Source: Bacillota bacterium
GTDB taxonomy: Bacteria > Bacillota > Clostridia > Oscillospirales > Acutalibacteraceae
Length of the DNA: 64,000 bases
Direction of reading: 5' to 3'
Assembly (NCBI GenBank): GCA_023417635.1
Contig: JAEZFF010000009.1
Location: 1-64,000, forward strand
Below the pieces are notes generated by a model. The model was not told the origin of the DNA. It searched no databases and was given only the letters and a program-made list of their open reading frames with translations. The translations under genes and the position numbers were made by a program. Positions 53,120-61,201 of the stretch are shown one piece after another; the first letter of the stretch is position 1; each line of letters starts with the position of its first letter.

Positions 53120-54133
53120 TTAAATACCGTAAATCACAAGCAGTGCAGAAACCACTCCAAAAATAATTGTCACGAGACTGAAAATCCCACAGATTTTTAC
53201 TTCACTCCAGCCGCACAGCTCAAAATGGTGATGAATCGGGCTCATCTTAAACAGGCGCTTGCCATGCGTTGCCTTGAAATAACAAACCTGAAGCACTACG
53301 GAAAAAATCTCGCAGAGATAGATAATGCCGGAAATCAAAATCAGCACCGGCAGGTTCAGTCCAAAGCCCAGCGCACACACAACCCCGCCGAGAAAAAGTG
53401 AACCAGTGTCGCCCATAAAGACCTTAGCCGGGTTGAAATTCCAAATCAAAAAGCCAAGGCACCCGCCTGCGGCAGCCGCGGCGAAGATTCCGATGGGCGT
53501 AAGGCACAGGCGAGGAAGGGACGAAATGACCAGGAAAGCAAGTGCCACAAAGAAAGTAACGGAAGCATTCAGGCCGTCGATTCCATCTGTAAAATTCACT
53601 GCGTTTACCATACCAACGATGCCGAGAAGTGAAACGACCCAGTACCATATGCCCCAGTCAACACTGCCGACAAACGGGACCAGCATACGGCTGCCGCAGC
53701 CGGAAGCATACAGCGAATAAAGGTACGCGCCCGCAACGAGGAATTGCAAAACCAATTTTTGCTTTACATTGAGGCCAAGGTTCCTTTTTTTAATAACTTT
53801 GATATAGTCGTCAATAAAGCCGATGAAGCCAAATCCGCAGGCCATCAGGAACCCGCCGACAATTTTCGTCGACATTCCCATAACAGCCGGGCTGCTGCCG
53901 GAAACATGAAAATACCAAGGCTCGCAAACCACCAATGCTAACGCAATGCCAGCTATAAACATAAACCCGCCCATCGTAGGCGTCCCATTCTTCTTGCGGT
54001 GCCATTTCGGCCCCACATCCCGGATTGTCTGACCGAAATTTATTTTGTGCAGAAATGGCACAAGCCATTTGCCAATTAATGCCGTTGCTGCAAAAGCAAT
54101 CAGCGCAGCCGCCGCAATGTAAAGTGAGTTCAT
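53120..54133 (-). CDS. mraY: Phospho-MurNAc-pentapeptide transferase MraY
   Basis: A 337-residue enzyme with about ten membrane helices that makes lipid I from UDP-MurNAc-pentapeptide and undecaprenyl phosphate. Conserved loops are seen: KKNGTPTMGGFMF, FIDDYIKVIKKRNLGLNVKQKL, NFTDGIDGLN, FMGDTGSLFLGG and SPIHHHFE. It lies between the Mur-ligase-like mini gene (61 nt upstream) and the ftsW/spoVE gene (34 nt downstream). Confidence 0.97.
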   Translation of the reverse strand: MNSLYIAAAALIAFAATALIGKWLVPFLHKINFGQTIRDVGPKWHRKKNGTPTMGGFMFIAGIALALVVCEPWYFHVSGSSPAVMGMSTKIVGGFLMACGFGFIGFIDDYIKVIKKRNLGLNVKQKLVLQFLVAGAYLYSLYASGCGSRMLVPFVGSVDWGIWYWVVSLLGIVGMVNAVNFTDGIDGLNASVTFFVALAFLVISSLPRLCLTPIGIFAAAAAGGCLGFLIWNFNPAKVFMGDTGSLFLGGVVCALGFGLNLPVLILISGIIYLCEIFSVVLQVCYFKATHGKRLFKMSPIHHHFELCGWSEVKICGIFSLVTIIFGVVSALLVIYGI

Positions 54134-54194
54134 TATTCTTTTCTTCCACCCTTTGTTAAATTGCTGTTAATTTCTGATCTCCCTTTTTCTGCGT

Positions 54195-54689
54195 CTATGC
54201 AGAAGGTTCCAGCCGGTTCAGCGCTTCCAAGATCTCTGCAAGAGGGATTCCCACTGCTATGGCGGCAGTTGCCGCCGCAAGAGCATCCTGCACATCTTCG
54301 GCACAACCCGCTTTCAGACGAGCACGACCAATAATGCCAACCCCCACAATTTCGAACGCTGTGCCGCCCTCCGGCAAGGCACGGATATTGCGTGCAGTAA
54401 AGTCGGCGTCATTGCTTTCCGTTGAGTAGGTAATCACTTTATGAAAGCTGAATCCAGTTTTCTGCTTTTCAGGCCGGAAGCAGGTTACACAAGCCGGGAA
54501 AAGCGGAGAGCCTGAAAATTTTTCCGGCTCTTCCGTGAGCAGCACGGATGCCGGTTTCTCCTGCTTCTGAACCGTTTCCACAGAAGTAATGGCAAAGGCA
54601 TCCCTCCCCGTGTACGCAAGAATCTGTTTTAAAAAATAGATTTTCCGCTCGTTTCCACCCGATATTGCTATGATCTTTTTGTCAGCCAT
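54195..54689 (-). CDS. Miniature degenerate Mur-ligase-like protein
   Basis: A 164-residue protein of unknown function in the slot normally held by murE/murF. Residues 4-25 (KKIIAISGGNERKIYFLKQI) parallel the P-loop strand-helix of Mur ligases, but GxxGKTTT is replaced by GGNERKIY, so ATP binding is unlikely. Residues 84-114 (VITYSTESNDADFTARNIRA, then EGGTAFEI) and 136-157 (ALAAATAAIAVGIPL, AEILEAL) parallel the end of the Mur central domain. The UDP-binding N-domain, most of the ATPase core and the C-terminal ligase domain are missing. The frame is clean, with no sign of a frameshift. I infer a maintained pseudo-ligase; a chance resemblance is the alternative. Confidence 0.8.
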   Translation of the reverse strand: MADKKIIAISGGNERKIYFLKQILAYTGRDAFAITSVETVQKQEKPASVLLTEEPEKFSGSPLFPACVTCFRPEKQKTGFSFHKVITYSTESNDADFTARNIRALPEGGTAFEIVGVGIIGRARLKAGCAEDVQDALAAATAAIAVGIPLAEILEALNRLEPSA

Positions 54690-54748
54690 AAAAATGCCTC
54701 TCTTCGTGCTGCATCGTATGGGCAGCGCTCGGAATATTCTTTTCTATG

Positions 54749-56959
54749 CTACCGTACTTCGTTTTTCTCGGAAAATGTAACGGTAACAACCGTGCCGGGA
54801 GCAACCTTCATGCCGGCTGCAACGTCCTGTGAACTGGAAACCGCAGCTGAGCTCGTAAGAGCAGCACCTGTAATAGTAATATTAATGCCGGCGTCCGCCG
54901 CCTTTTGGTTTGCATCAGAAAGCGAAAGGTTCGTAAGACTTGGCACAGTAACCTGTTTAGATGCGCTGGCCGAGTCGGTGAACAAAACGACCGTACCGCT
55001 CTTCGGAATGTCCTTTCCAGGCTCCGGTACTTGTGAGGTAACTGTTTTGCCATCACCATAGACTCTGACAGAAAGGTTATTCTTTGCCACCTCATTTTTG
55101 GCTGCAGCAACTGACTTGCCTACCACATCCGGCGCTTTGCCGTCAAGTTTTTCAAGTTCTGCCTGGCTGTACTTCGGCTCAACGCCAAGGTACGGCAAGA
55201 CCTGCGTCATAGTTGCAAGAAAAGTCGGCCCGGAAACCGGACTGCCATAGTAACCGTTAGGGCCGTGCGGCTCATCATAGAACACCAGCATGGCAACTTC
55301 AGGGTCATCGGCCGGTGCAAAGCCACAGTAAGAAGCAATGTACTCCGAACTTGTTTTGATTTCCGTCTTTTCGGAAGTACCTGTTTTGCCTGCTACGCGG
55401 TAACCGGCGATATAACCGCTTTTCGCTGTACCGCTTGTGGCGTCTTCCTGCAAAATTTTGCACATCCGCTTAGAAGTGTCTTCTGAGATAACCTGCCGTT
55501 TCGGCGCAGTGGAAACTGTTTTCACTATATTGCCGCTGCTGTCGACAACTTTGCCGACGATGTGCGGCTGTACAAGATAGCCGCCGTTTGCAACGGCACA
55601 GCAGGCCGTAATCATTTGAATCGGAGTAATTTTATTTGTCTGGCCAAAAGCAGCGCACGCAAGGTTGATGGGGTCGAGCTGGTTTTCCGTGTAAAAAATA
55701 CTGCGCGACTCGCCCGGCAAGTCGATTCCTGTTTTGTTTGCAAATCCGAAGGCGTCAAAGTATTTATAGAAAAGCTGCGGCCCAAGTTTCTGCCCGACCT
55801 GTATAAAGACAATATTACTGGATTTACAGATGCCTTGGGCAAATGTGAGGCTTCCAAAACCTCCGGATTTCCATTCGTGGATTTTATCTGTACCAAACTG
55901 GATGTAATATGGACAGTTAAAGACCGTATTTTCGTTGACAAGGTTTTCTTCCATGGCCGCCGAACCGGTCACCATCTTGAAAACTGAGCCAGGGAAATAC
56001 GTATCACTGATACATTTGTTCCGCCACTGCTCCTGCAGGGCTTTTTGTGTTTCCGCGCTTTTCTGTGCCGAATCCGCTATTTTGGAAACTGCCGCTGCTT
56101 TTGTCGGGTCAGCTATAGTGAACGGATTGTTCGGATCAAAGTCGCCCTTAACGGCCATGCCGAGAATTGCGCCGGTCTTCACATTCATTACAATCGCGCA
56201 TCCACGGTTCTGAACTTTATTATTAGCAAGTCCTTCCGCAAGATACTTTTCAACGTAATGCTGTACAACTTCATCAATGGTAAGCACAAGGCTGTCGCCG
56301 TCTTTTGCTGGGACTTCCTGCTCATACTGAAAGCCCATGTCGGTTCCTACGGCATTTTTGGCCGTTACAAGGCGGCCTGCCGTTCCCGTAAGTTTGCTGT
56401 CATACTGGGCTTCCACGCCTGCCAGGCCCTGGCTGTCAGTTCCGGTAAAGCCAAGCACCGTAGCGGCAAACTTGCCATATGGATAATATCTTTTGTAATT
56501 TTCCACAAGGCGGATCCCATTTGTAATCTTATTGTCCGTTTTGAACTTAAGGATTTTGTCGCGGACATCCGACTCGACTTTGCTTTTCAGTTTATCGTAA
56601 TACGTTTTTTTCTGACTGCGCTTTACAATCTCGTCCTTGCTGATGCCAAGAATTTTGGAAAGGCCTGTAGCGATTATGTCGCGATTTTTGTCGTTAATAA
56701 ATGCAGGTTCCAGAATCACGTCCCACACAGTCGCGCTTTTGGCAAGCTCTTTCATGTTACAGTCATAGATTGTACCCCGCTTTGCTGAAAGCGTTGTGTC
56801 TTTCATCTGCTGTTCCACAGCGCGCATTTGCAGGCTTGGGCCTTCCACAAGCTGTAATTTCACAAGGCTGTAGATAACAGCGCCGAACCCAACTGCAATT
56901 AATAAAATCAAACTTAGCACCGTTCTGTGCCACATACGAACTGTTGTACCCTTTGCCAT
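54749..56959 (-). CDS. Class B penicillin-binding protein (FtsI/SpoVD type) with two PASTA domains
   Basis: A 736-residue transpeptidase. A short cytoplasmic N-terminus and one membrane helix (LSLILLIAVGFGAVIYSLVK) precede the PBP dimerisation domain and the transpeptidase domain with the SxxK serine in FPGSVFKMVTGSA, the SxN motif in KSSNIVFIQ and KTG in VAGKTGTSEKTE. Two PASTA repeats end the protein (PDVVGKSVAAAKNEV and VPSLTNLSLSDANQK). I chose ATG 56959 behind GGAGGGG. Two PASTA domains favour the division PBP, but a SpoVD role is open. Confidence 0.94.
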   Translation of the reverse strand: MAKGTTVRMWHRTVLSLILLIAVGFGAVIYSLVKLQLVEGPSLQMRAVEQQMKDTTLSAKRGTIYDCNMKELAKSATVWDVILEPAFINDKNRDIIATGLSKILGISKDEIVKRSQKKTYYDKLKSKVESDVRDKILKFKTDNKITNGIRLVENYKRYYPYGKFAATVLGFTGTDSQGLAGVEAQYDSKLTGTAGRLVTAKNAVGTDMGFQYEQEVPAKDGDSLVLTIDEVVQHYVEKYLAEGLANNKVQNRGCAIVMNVKTGAILGMAVKGDFDPNNPFTIADPTKAAAVSKIADSAQKSAETQKALQEQWRNKCISDTYFPGSVFKMVTGSAAMEENLVNENTVFNCPYYIQFGTDKIHEWKSGGFGSLTFAQGICKSSNIVFIQVGQKLGPQLFYKYFDAFGFANKTGIDLPGESRSIFYTENQLDPINLACAAFGQTNKITPIQMITACCAVANGGYLVQPHIVGKVVDSSGNIVKTVSTAPKRQVISEDTSKRMCKILQEDATSGTAKSGYIAGYRVAGKTGTSEKTEIKTSSEYIASYCGFAPADDPEVAMLVFYDEPHGPNGYYGSPVSGPTFLATMTQVLPYLGVEPKYSQAELEKLDGKAPDVVGKSVAAAKNEVAKNNLSVRVYGDGKTVTSQVPEPGKDIPKSGTVVLFTDSASASKQVTVPSLTNLSLSDANQKAADAGINITITGAALTSSAAVSSSQDVAAGMKVAPGTVVTVTFSEKNEVR

Positions 56960-56995
56960 AAGCCCCTCCAAAACTCTAATCCTGCAAAAGCAAAC

Positions 56996-57022
56996 GAGAG
57001 TCAAGAATCTCTCTTAACTCTC
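56996..57022 (-). repeat. Inverted repeat in the leader between ftsL and the PBP gene
   Basis: GAGAGTCAAGA (56996-57006) and TCTTAACTCTC (57012-57022) form an 11-bp stem with one G-U pair and a 5-nt loop. In the message it is followed by GTTTGCTTTTGC, a weak U-tract, so partial termination or RNA processing is possible. Confidence 0.5.
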
Positions 57023-57081
57023 CCACACACCTGCTCAGTGCTCTGCGGCGCTAAACAATATTTACTGAAACCCTACACCTT

Positions 57082-57576
57082 TTATGACAGAAACCCCTTT
57101 ACAGCTTCCCATGCACGTTCCAGCCAGTTTTTATTTTGAGTGCCGCCCACCACTTCGCTGCGGTCGCCCTTGGAAAGCGCCACCGTCGTTATCTGACTGC
57201 GGGTCGTTTTCTGCATCCCAAGATTCTGTGAAGCACGGTTTTCCACCGCTTCCATGGAAAGCTTGGAATCTGATTTTATTTTCAGCTGTGCAGTAAGGTT
57301 TTGCTGTTCCTGCAGTGTTTTCTGAGCTGTTCCCATCTCATCGGAAAGCTGAGAGAGCTGCACCTGCCCGTTCACATAAGCAGCCACAATTCCAGCAATT
57401 ATCGCAAACACTGCAAAAATGGCAACCAGGCGGAAAGGGCGTACTTTTACATGACGGTTCGCTTCCAGCTGTTCTTTTGGAAGCTCAATGACATTTGACT
57501 TTCGGGGCGGCTCCTGTTCAACTTTGCGGTTAGGTTCAAACAGTTCAAAATTGTAGGCGCTGCTTTGGTTGGCCAT
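57082..57576 (-). CDS. ftsL: FtsL-like septum formation protein
   Basis: A 164-residue bitopic protein: a basic cytoplasmic segment (1-48), one membrane helix (about 49-69, LVAIFAVFAIIAGIVAAYV) and an extracytoplasmic heptad-rich coiled coil (about 70-120), then RASQNLGMQKTTRSQITTVA, the M-x-K/x-P type end of FtsL. It should join DivIB and DivIC in the divisome. The call depends on topology and the position between rsmH and the PBP gene, since FtsL sequences are poorly conserved. Confidence 0.85.
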   Translation of the reverse strand: MANQSSAYNFELFEPNRKVEQEPPRKSNVIELPKEQLEANRHVKVRPFRLVAIFAVFAIIAGIVAAYVNGQVQLSQLSDEMGTAQKTLQEQQNLTAQLKIKSDSKLSMEAVENRASQNLGMQKTTRSQITTVALSKGDRSEVVGGTQNKNWLERAWEAVKGFLS

Positions 57577-57594
57577 GGTTAATCACCCCATTTT

Positions 57595-58542
57595 TTATTC
57601 CTGTGTTTTTTGTTCTCTGAGTTTTATACAAACCCGAAGCCGCGCACTGCGGCTTCTAGGATTTTCTTCCAGTTCTTCTGGTGAAGGGGGAACACCCTTA
57701 TGGTACAAGAGTTCTGCCTGTGGCTTGCGGCCACATACGCAGACTGGAAAATCCGGCGGGCAAATGCACCCTTGGCACCACTTCGCCATGCGCTGCTTGA
57801 CAATTCGGTCTTCCAGCGAATGAAATGTAATAACGGCTAAACGGCCTCCGGGCTTCAAAAGCGCAAACGCTGCATCAAGCCCTTCCGAAAGACGGTCAAG
57901 CTCACCGTTGACCTGTATGCGAAGTGCCTGAAAAGTTTTACGCGCCGGATGCCCCGGTTCACGCCGTACCCGTGCAGGGACAGAGTCTTTCACAATTTCA
58001 GCAAGCTGAAGCGTTGTTTCAATCGGTGCCTTTTCGCGTGCCCGAACAATTCCCTGCGCAATAGACCGAGCATTACGGTCTTCGCCGTACTTTGAAATAA
58101 TCTCCGCAAGTTCCTGCCACGAAAGGGTATTTACAAGATCTTTCGCAGAAATTCCCTCGCGGCTCATGCGCATATCCAGCGGAGCGTCATGCCGGTAAGA
58201 AAACCCACGCTCCGGGTTGTCGAACTGATAAGAGGAAACACCAATATCAAGCAGCACACCGTCTACGGCGGAAATACCGTTTTCTTCGGCAGCCTGCTGC
58301 ATCTCGGTAAAGTTGCAGCGGCAAATAGTGACGCATGGGAATCCGCCAAGACGCCCATGCAGAACTTTTATCGCATCCGGATCCTGGTCAATCGCCAAGA
58401 GCCGGCCTGTTGTCAGTTTTTCAGCGATTGCGTGCGAATGACCACCACCGCCCGCTGTACCATCCACATAAATCCCATCTGGCTGGATGTTCAAGCTCTC
58501 AATGGTTTCGCGGAGCAGAACCGGTTTATGTGAGAATTCCAT
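57595..58542 (-). CDS. rsmH: 16S rRNA (cytosine1402-N4)-methyltransferase RsmH
   Basis: A 315-residue methyltransferase (MraW). FSHKPVLLRETIESL starts the protein, the SAM motif is YVDGTAGGGGHSHAIA, and LDIGVSSYQFDNPERGFSYRHDAPLDMRM and TFHSLEDRIVKQRM are family signatures. It lies 10 nt after mraZ and 18 nt before ftsL, the standard start of the cluster. Confidence 0.97.
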   Translation of the reverse strand: MEFSHKPVLLRETIESLNIQPDGIYVDGTAGGGGHSHAIAEKLTTGRLLAIDQDPDAIKVLHGRLGGFPCVTICRCNFTEMQQAAEENGISAVDGVLLDIGVSSYQFDNPERGFSYRHDAPLDMRMSREGISAKDLVNTLSWQELAEIISKYGEDRNARSIAQGIVRAREKAPIETTLQLAEIVKDSVPARVRREPGHPARKTFQALRIQVNGELDRLSEGLDAAFALLKPGGRLAVITFHSLEDRIVKQRMAKWCQGCICPPDFPVCVCGRKPQAELLYHKGVPPSPEELEENPRSRSARLRVCIKLREQKTQE

Positions 58543-58552
58543 GCCGTCACTC

Positions 58553-58972
58553 CTAAAAATCCAATTCGTCCATCACTTCAGCAAGATTTTCCTGCGTCAG
58601 CGTAGAGTTAAATTCGTTCCATTTTGCGGTATCCCAAATTTCTGCGCGACTTGAAGCGCCAATGAAAGTTACATCTTTGGAAAGGCCCGCATACGTTCTA
58701 AGGTTCTGTGGCAGGAGAATACGGCCCTGCTTGTCCGGAATGGCTTCGGCAGCACCCGAAAAGAAAAAGCGCTGCAAACCGCGGGCCTTCGAAACCGGCA
58801 TAGCGCTTACTTTCTCCTGCAGCTTTCCCCAGCCCTCCGGCGAAAGCACAAAAAGGCAGCCATCCAGTCCCTTCGTAACATAAAAACACTCTCCAAGGTC
58901 CTCACGGAACTTGGAAGGGACAATCACCCTGCCCTTCAGGTCAATATTATGTTGATATTCACCAATCAGCAT
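58553..58972 (-). CDS. mraZ: Transcriptional regulator MraZ
   Basis: A 139-residue protein with two SpoVT/AbrB-like halves, each with a D-x-K/Q-G-R motif: DLKGRVIVPSKFRE (residues about 11-24) and DKQGRILLPQNLR (about 82-94). MraZ forms rings and binds direct repeats in its own promoter to repress the cluster. It is the first gene here, with a TTGCAT-17-TATAAT promoter and GTGG-type repeats upstream. The ribosome site is weak (AAGTGA). Confidence 0.96.
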   Translation of the reverse strand: MLIGEYQHNIDLKGRVIVPSKFREDLGECFYVTKGLDGCLFVLSPEGWGKLQEKVSAMPVSKARGLQRFFFSGAAEAIPDKQGRILLPQNLRTYAGLSKDVTFIGASSRAEIWDTAKWNEFNSTLTQENLAEVMDELDF

Positions 58973-59007
58973 AAGCTTTCACTTAAGGTCCTTCGCACAC
59001 ATAACTA

Positions 59008-59045
59008 CCACTTTGTGCTTTTCGGCCTCCACCTTCCGCCACTTT
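59008..59045 (-). promoter_or_regulatory. MraZ-type operator repeats
   Basis: Minus-strand direct repeats AAAGTGG (59045-59039), AAGGTGG (59035-59029) and AAAGTGG (59014-59008), with starts 10 and 21 nt apart, so they face one side of the helix. They lie just after the -10. Known MraZ sites are short GTG-containing direct repeats about one turn apart in the same position. Confidence 0.65.
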
Positions 59046-59055
59046 CTGGATATAA

Positions 59056-59084
59056 ATTATAACGTATTTATTCTGGAAATGCAA
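59056..59084 (-). promoter_or_regulatory. Sigma-A promoter of the division/cell-wall cluster
   Basis: TTGCAT (59084-59079), 17-nt spacer, TATAAT (59061-59056) on the minus strand. Confidence 0.8.
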
Positions 59085-59161
59085 CAGGTACTTTCCGTCA
59101 AAATCAAGCAGCACATGGATTTTCCCCTTGTTTTTTGTCGAATTGATAAGCAGTCATTATG

Positions 59162-59195
59162 AAAAAAAGCGCCGCAGTATCCCATGCTGTGGCAC
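59162..59195 (-). terminator. Second terminator after khpA
   Basis: On the minus strand GTGCCACAG and CTGCGGCGC pair (one mismatch, one G-U) around a 9-nt loop, followed by TTTTTTT. It would stop read-through into mraZ. Confidence 0.75.
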
Positions 59196-59258
59196 TTTCC
59201 TCTGAAGCAAATAAAAATTTCACATATAAAAATATTGCTAAAAAATTTTAAAAACAGC

Positions 59259-59290
59259 AAAAAAAAGCTGCAGCATTTTCATGCTGCAGC
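59259..59290 (-). terminator. First terminator after khpA
   Basis: A perfect 10-bp stem GCTGCAGCAT / ATGCTGCAGC with a GAAA loop, followed by eight T on the minus strand. Confidence 0.92.
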
Positions 59291-59303
59291 AAGCACCGGA
59301 GTT

Positions 59304-59537
59304 TCAGCCGATTTCGACAGCAACTCTGGTATTGTTTCGGGTCGCTGCGGAACGCATTACAACGCGGATTGCCTTGGCAATGCGGCCCTGCTTGCCGATT
59401 ACGCGGCCCATGTCGCTTTCTGCAACGTGCAGGTGGTAAACGACTGTTCCATCTTCGGTAGGGTCGTCAACGTCAACGCGCACTGCGGACGGATCTTCGA
59501 CCAGCCCTTGCGCTATTGTGATAAGCAAATCTTTCAT
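59304..59537 (-). CDS. khpA: KH domain RNA-binding protein KhpA (YlqC-like)
   Basis: A 77-residue single KH domain protein. The GxxG loop is in MGRVIGKQGRIAKAIRVVM. It probably acts with KhpB/Jag in RNA regulation of cell growth, as known in streptococci. It lies 17 nt after rpsP, the usual ffh-rpsP-ylqC order, and ends the operon before two terminators. Confidence 0.94.
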   Translation of the reverse strand: MKDLLITIAQGLVEDPSAVRVDVDDPTEDGTVVYHLHVAESDMGRVIGKQGRIAKAIRVVMRSAATRNNTRVAVEIG

Positions 59538-59554
59538 TGCACTGCACCCCCGAA

Positions 59555-59797
59555 TTACAGGACGCCCTGCTTTTTCAGCAGCGCTTTTACGGTATCGGTC
59601 GGCTGTGCGCCGTTCTTAATCCATTCTTTTGCTTTGTCTGCGTCTACCTTGACTTCAGAAGGCTCGACGAGCGGATTATAGACACCGATTTCTTCAATGA
59701 AGCGGCCGTCACGCGGAAAACGCGAGTCAGCAACAACAATACGGTAGAAAGGAGCCTTTTTTGCACCTACTCTGCGCAGTCTGATTTTAACTGCCAT
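59555..59797 (-). CDS. rpsP: 30S ribosomal protein S16
   Basis: An 80-residue protein starting [20 protein letters not shown], the S16 signature, followed by [13 protein letters not shown] chose ATG 59797 because GGAGG lies 8 nt upstream; the frame extends 5 codons earlier without a site. It lies 60 nt after ffh. Confidence 0.97.
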   Translation of the reverse strand: MAVKIRLRRVGAKKAPFYRIVVADSRFPRDGRFIEEIGVYNPLVEPSEVKVDADKAKEWIKNGAQPTDTVKALLKKQGVL

Positions 59798-59857
59798 AAT
59801 TTTCACCTCCACAATATCTCTTCATATCTTCACCGGCAGAAGCCGGGTGAAAACCAA

Positions 59858-61189
59858 TTAAAAGGGCATACCGCCCATGCCGGGGAAACGCCGGCGCAGT
59901 CCTTTCTTTTTGAACTGCTTCATCACTTTCTGCATTTGGTCAAAGCCCTTCAGCAGGCGGTTGATATCTTCCACCTTCATGCCGCTGCCAACCGCTATGC
60001 GGCGTTTGCGGGAAGGATTGATAAGGCCTGGCTTTGCGCGCTCTTCTTTCGTCATGGAAAGGATGATGGCCTCGGTTCGGTCCATCTGGTGGTCATCAAT
60101 GTCAACGTCTTTCAGTTGCTGAGCCATGCCCGGCATCTTGGAAAGGACGTTTTTCATAGGGCCCATCTTTTTCATCTGGCGCATCTGCTCCAGTACATCA
60201 TTGAAGTCAAGGCCGCTGTGCAGCATTTTCTGCGCGGCTTCCTCCGCTTTCTTTTTGTCAATATTCTTCTCGGCATCTTCTATCAGCGTTAAAACGTCGC
60301 CCATGCCAAGGATGCGGGAAGCCATACGGTCCGGATGAAACACTTCAAGGTCGGAAAGCTTTTCGCCAGTGCCGGCAAATTTAATCGGCTTGCCGGTCAC
60401 TGCACGGACAGAAAGCGCCGCGCCGCCTCTGGCATCGCCGTCAAGCTTGGTAAGGATAACGCCGGTAATGTTCAGCAATTCGTCAAATGACTTTGCGACA
60501 TTTACGGCTTCCTGCCCCGTCATGGCATCGACGACCAGCAGAATGTCGGAAGGATGGACGGCTTCCTTAATGTTTTTCAGCTCGTCCATCAGTGCTTCGT
60601 CAATCTGCAGGCGGCCGGCAGTGTCAATTAAGACAAAGTCGTTGCCGTAATCTTTTGCATGGGCAACAGCCGCTTTGCAGATTTTAACGGGATTCTCGGT
60701 TCCCATTTCAAAAACAGGGACCCCTGCGCTCTGGCCGACTATCTGCAGCTGCTGGATAGCGGCAGGCCGGTAAATATCGCACGCCACAAGCAGCGGGCGG
60801 TGGCCCTGCTTTTTCAGCATAAGGCCAAGCTTTCCGGCATGAGTCGTTTTGCCGGAGCCCTGCAGGCCGCACAACAAAATAATGGCCGGCGGCGAAGACG
60901 GGCTGTTCAGGCGGGCTTCGCCTCCACCCATTAAAGCCGTAAGCTCTTCATTTACTATTTTTATTACCATCTGTGCCGGAGTAAGGCTTTCCATTACTTC
61001 GGACCCAACAGCACGCTCGGCAACTTTGGCGGTAAACTCTTTTGCCACTTTATAATTGACGTCGGCTTCCAGCAGTGCAAGGCGCACTTCATGCATAACT
61101 TCCTTTACATCCGCCTCATTCAGTTTTCCCTTGGATTTCAGCCGCTTGAAAACGGCTGAAAGTTTTTCCGAAAGACTTTCGAATGCCAA
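59858..61189 (-). CDS. ffh: Signal recognition particle protein Ffh
   Basis: A 443-residue SRP54 GTPase that binds signal sequences and the SRP RNA. N domain first (LSEKLSAVFKRLKSKGKL), then the G domain with LLCGLQGSGKTTHAGKLG, DTAGRLQID and LTKLDGDARGGAAL, then a methionine-rich M domain (MRQMKKMGPMKNVLSKMPGM). I chose TTG 61189 (MAFESLSEKL) since GGAGG is 7 nt upstream; a GTG two codons earlier overlaps that site. It follows ylxM by 12 nt. Confidence 0.97.
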   Translation of the reverse strand: MAFESLSEKLSAVFKRLKSKGKLNEADVKEVMHEVRLALLEADVNYKVAKEFTAKVAERAVGSEVMESLTPAQMVIKIVNEELTALMGGGEARLNSPSSPPAIILLCGLQGSGKTTHAGKLGLMLKKQGHRPLLVACDIYRPAAIQQLQIVGQSAGVPVFEMGTENPVKICKAAVAHAKDYGNDFVLIDTAGRLQIDEALMDELKNIKEAVHPSDILLVVDAMTGQEAVNVAKSFDELLNITGVILTKLDGDARGGAALSVRAVTGKPIKFAGTGEKLSDLEVFHPDRMASRILGMGDVLTLIEDAEKNIDKKKAEEAAQKMLHSGLDFNDVLEQMRQMKKMGPMKNVLSKMPGMAQQLKDVDIDDHQMDRTEAIILSMTKEERAKPGLINPSRKRRIAVGSGMKVEDINRLLKGFDQMQKVMKQFKKKGLRRRFPGMGGMPF

Positions 61190-61201
61190 GCACACCCCTC
61201 C

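Larger units (their letters stand above)
58973..59303. other. Intergenic region between khpA and mraZ
   Basis: This 331-nt stretch has no gene. From right to left on the minus strand it holds two consecutive intrinsic terminators after khpA (59259-59290 and 59162-59195), an AT-rich stretch, the mraZ promoter (59084-59056), MraZ-type repeats (59045-59008) and a short leader into mraZ. Confidence 0.85.
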
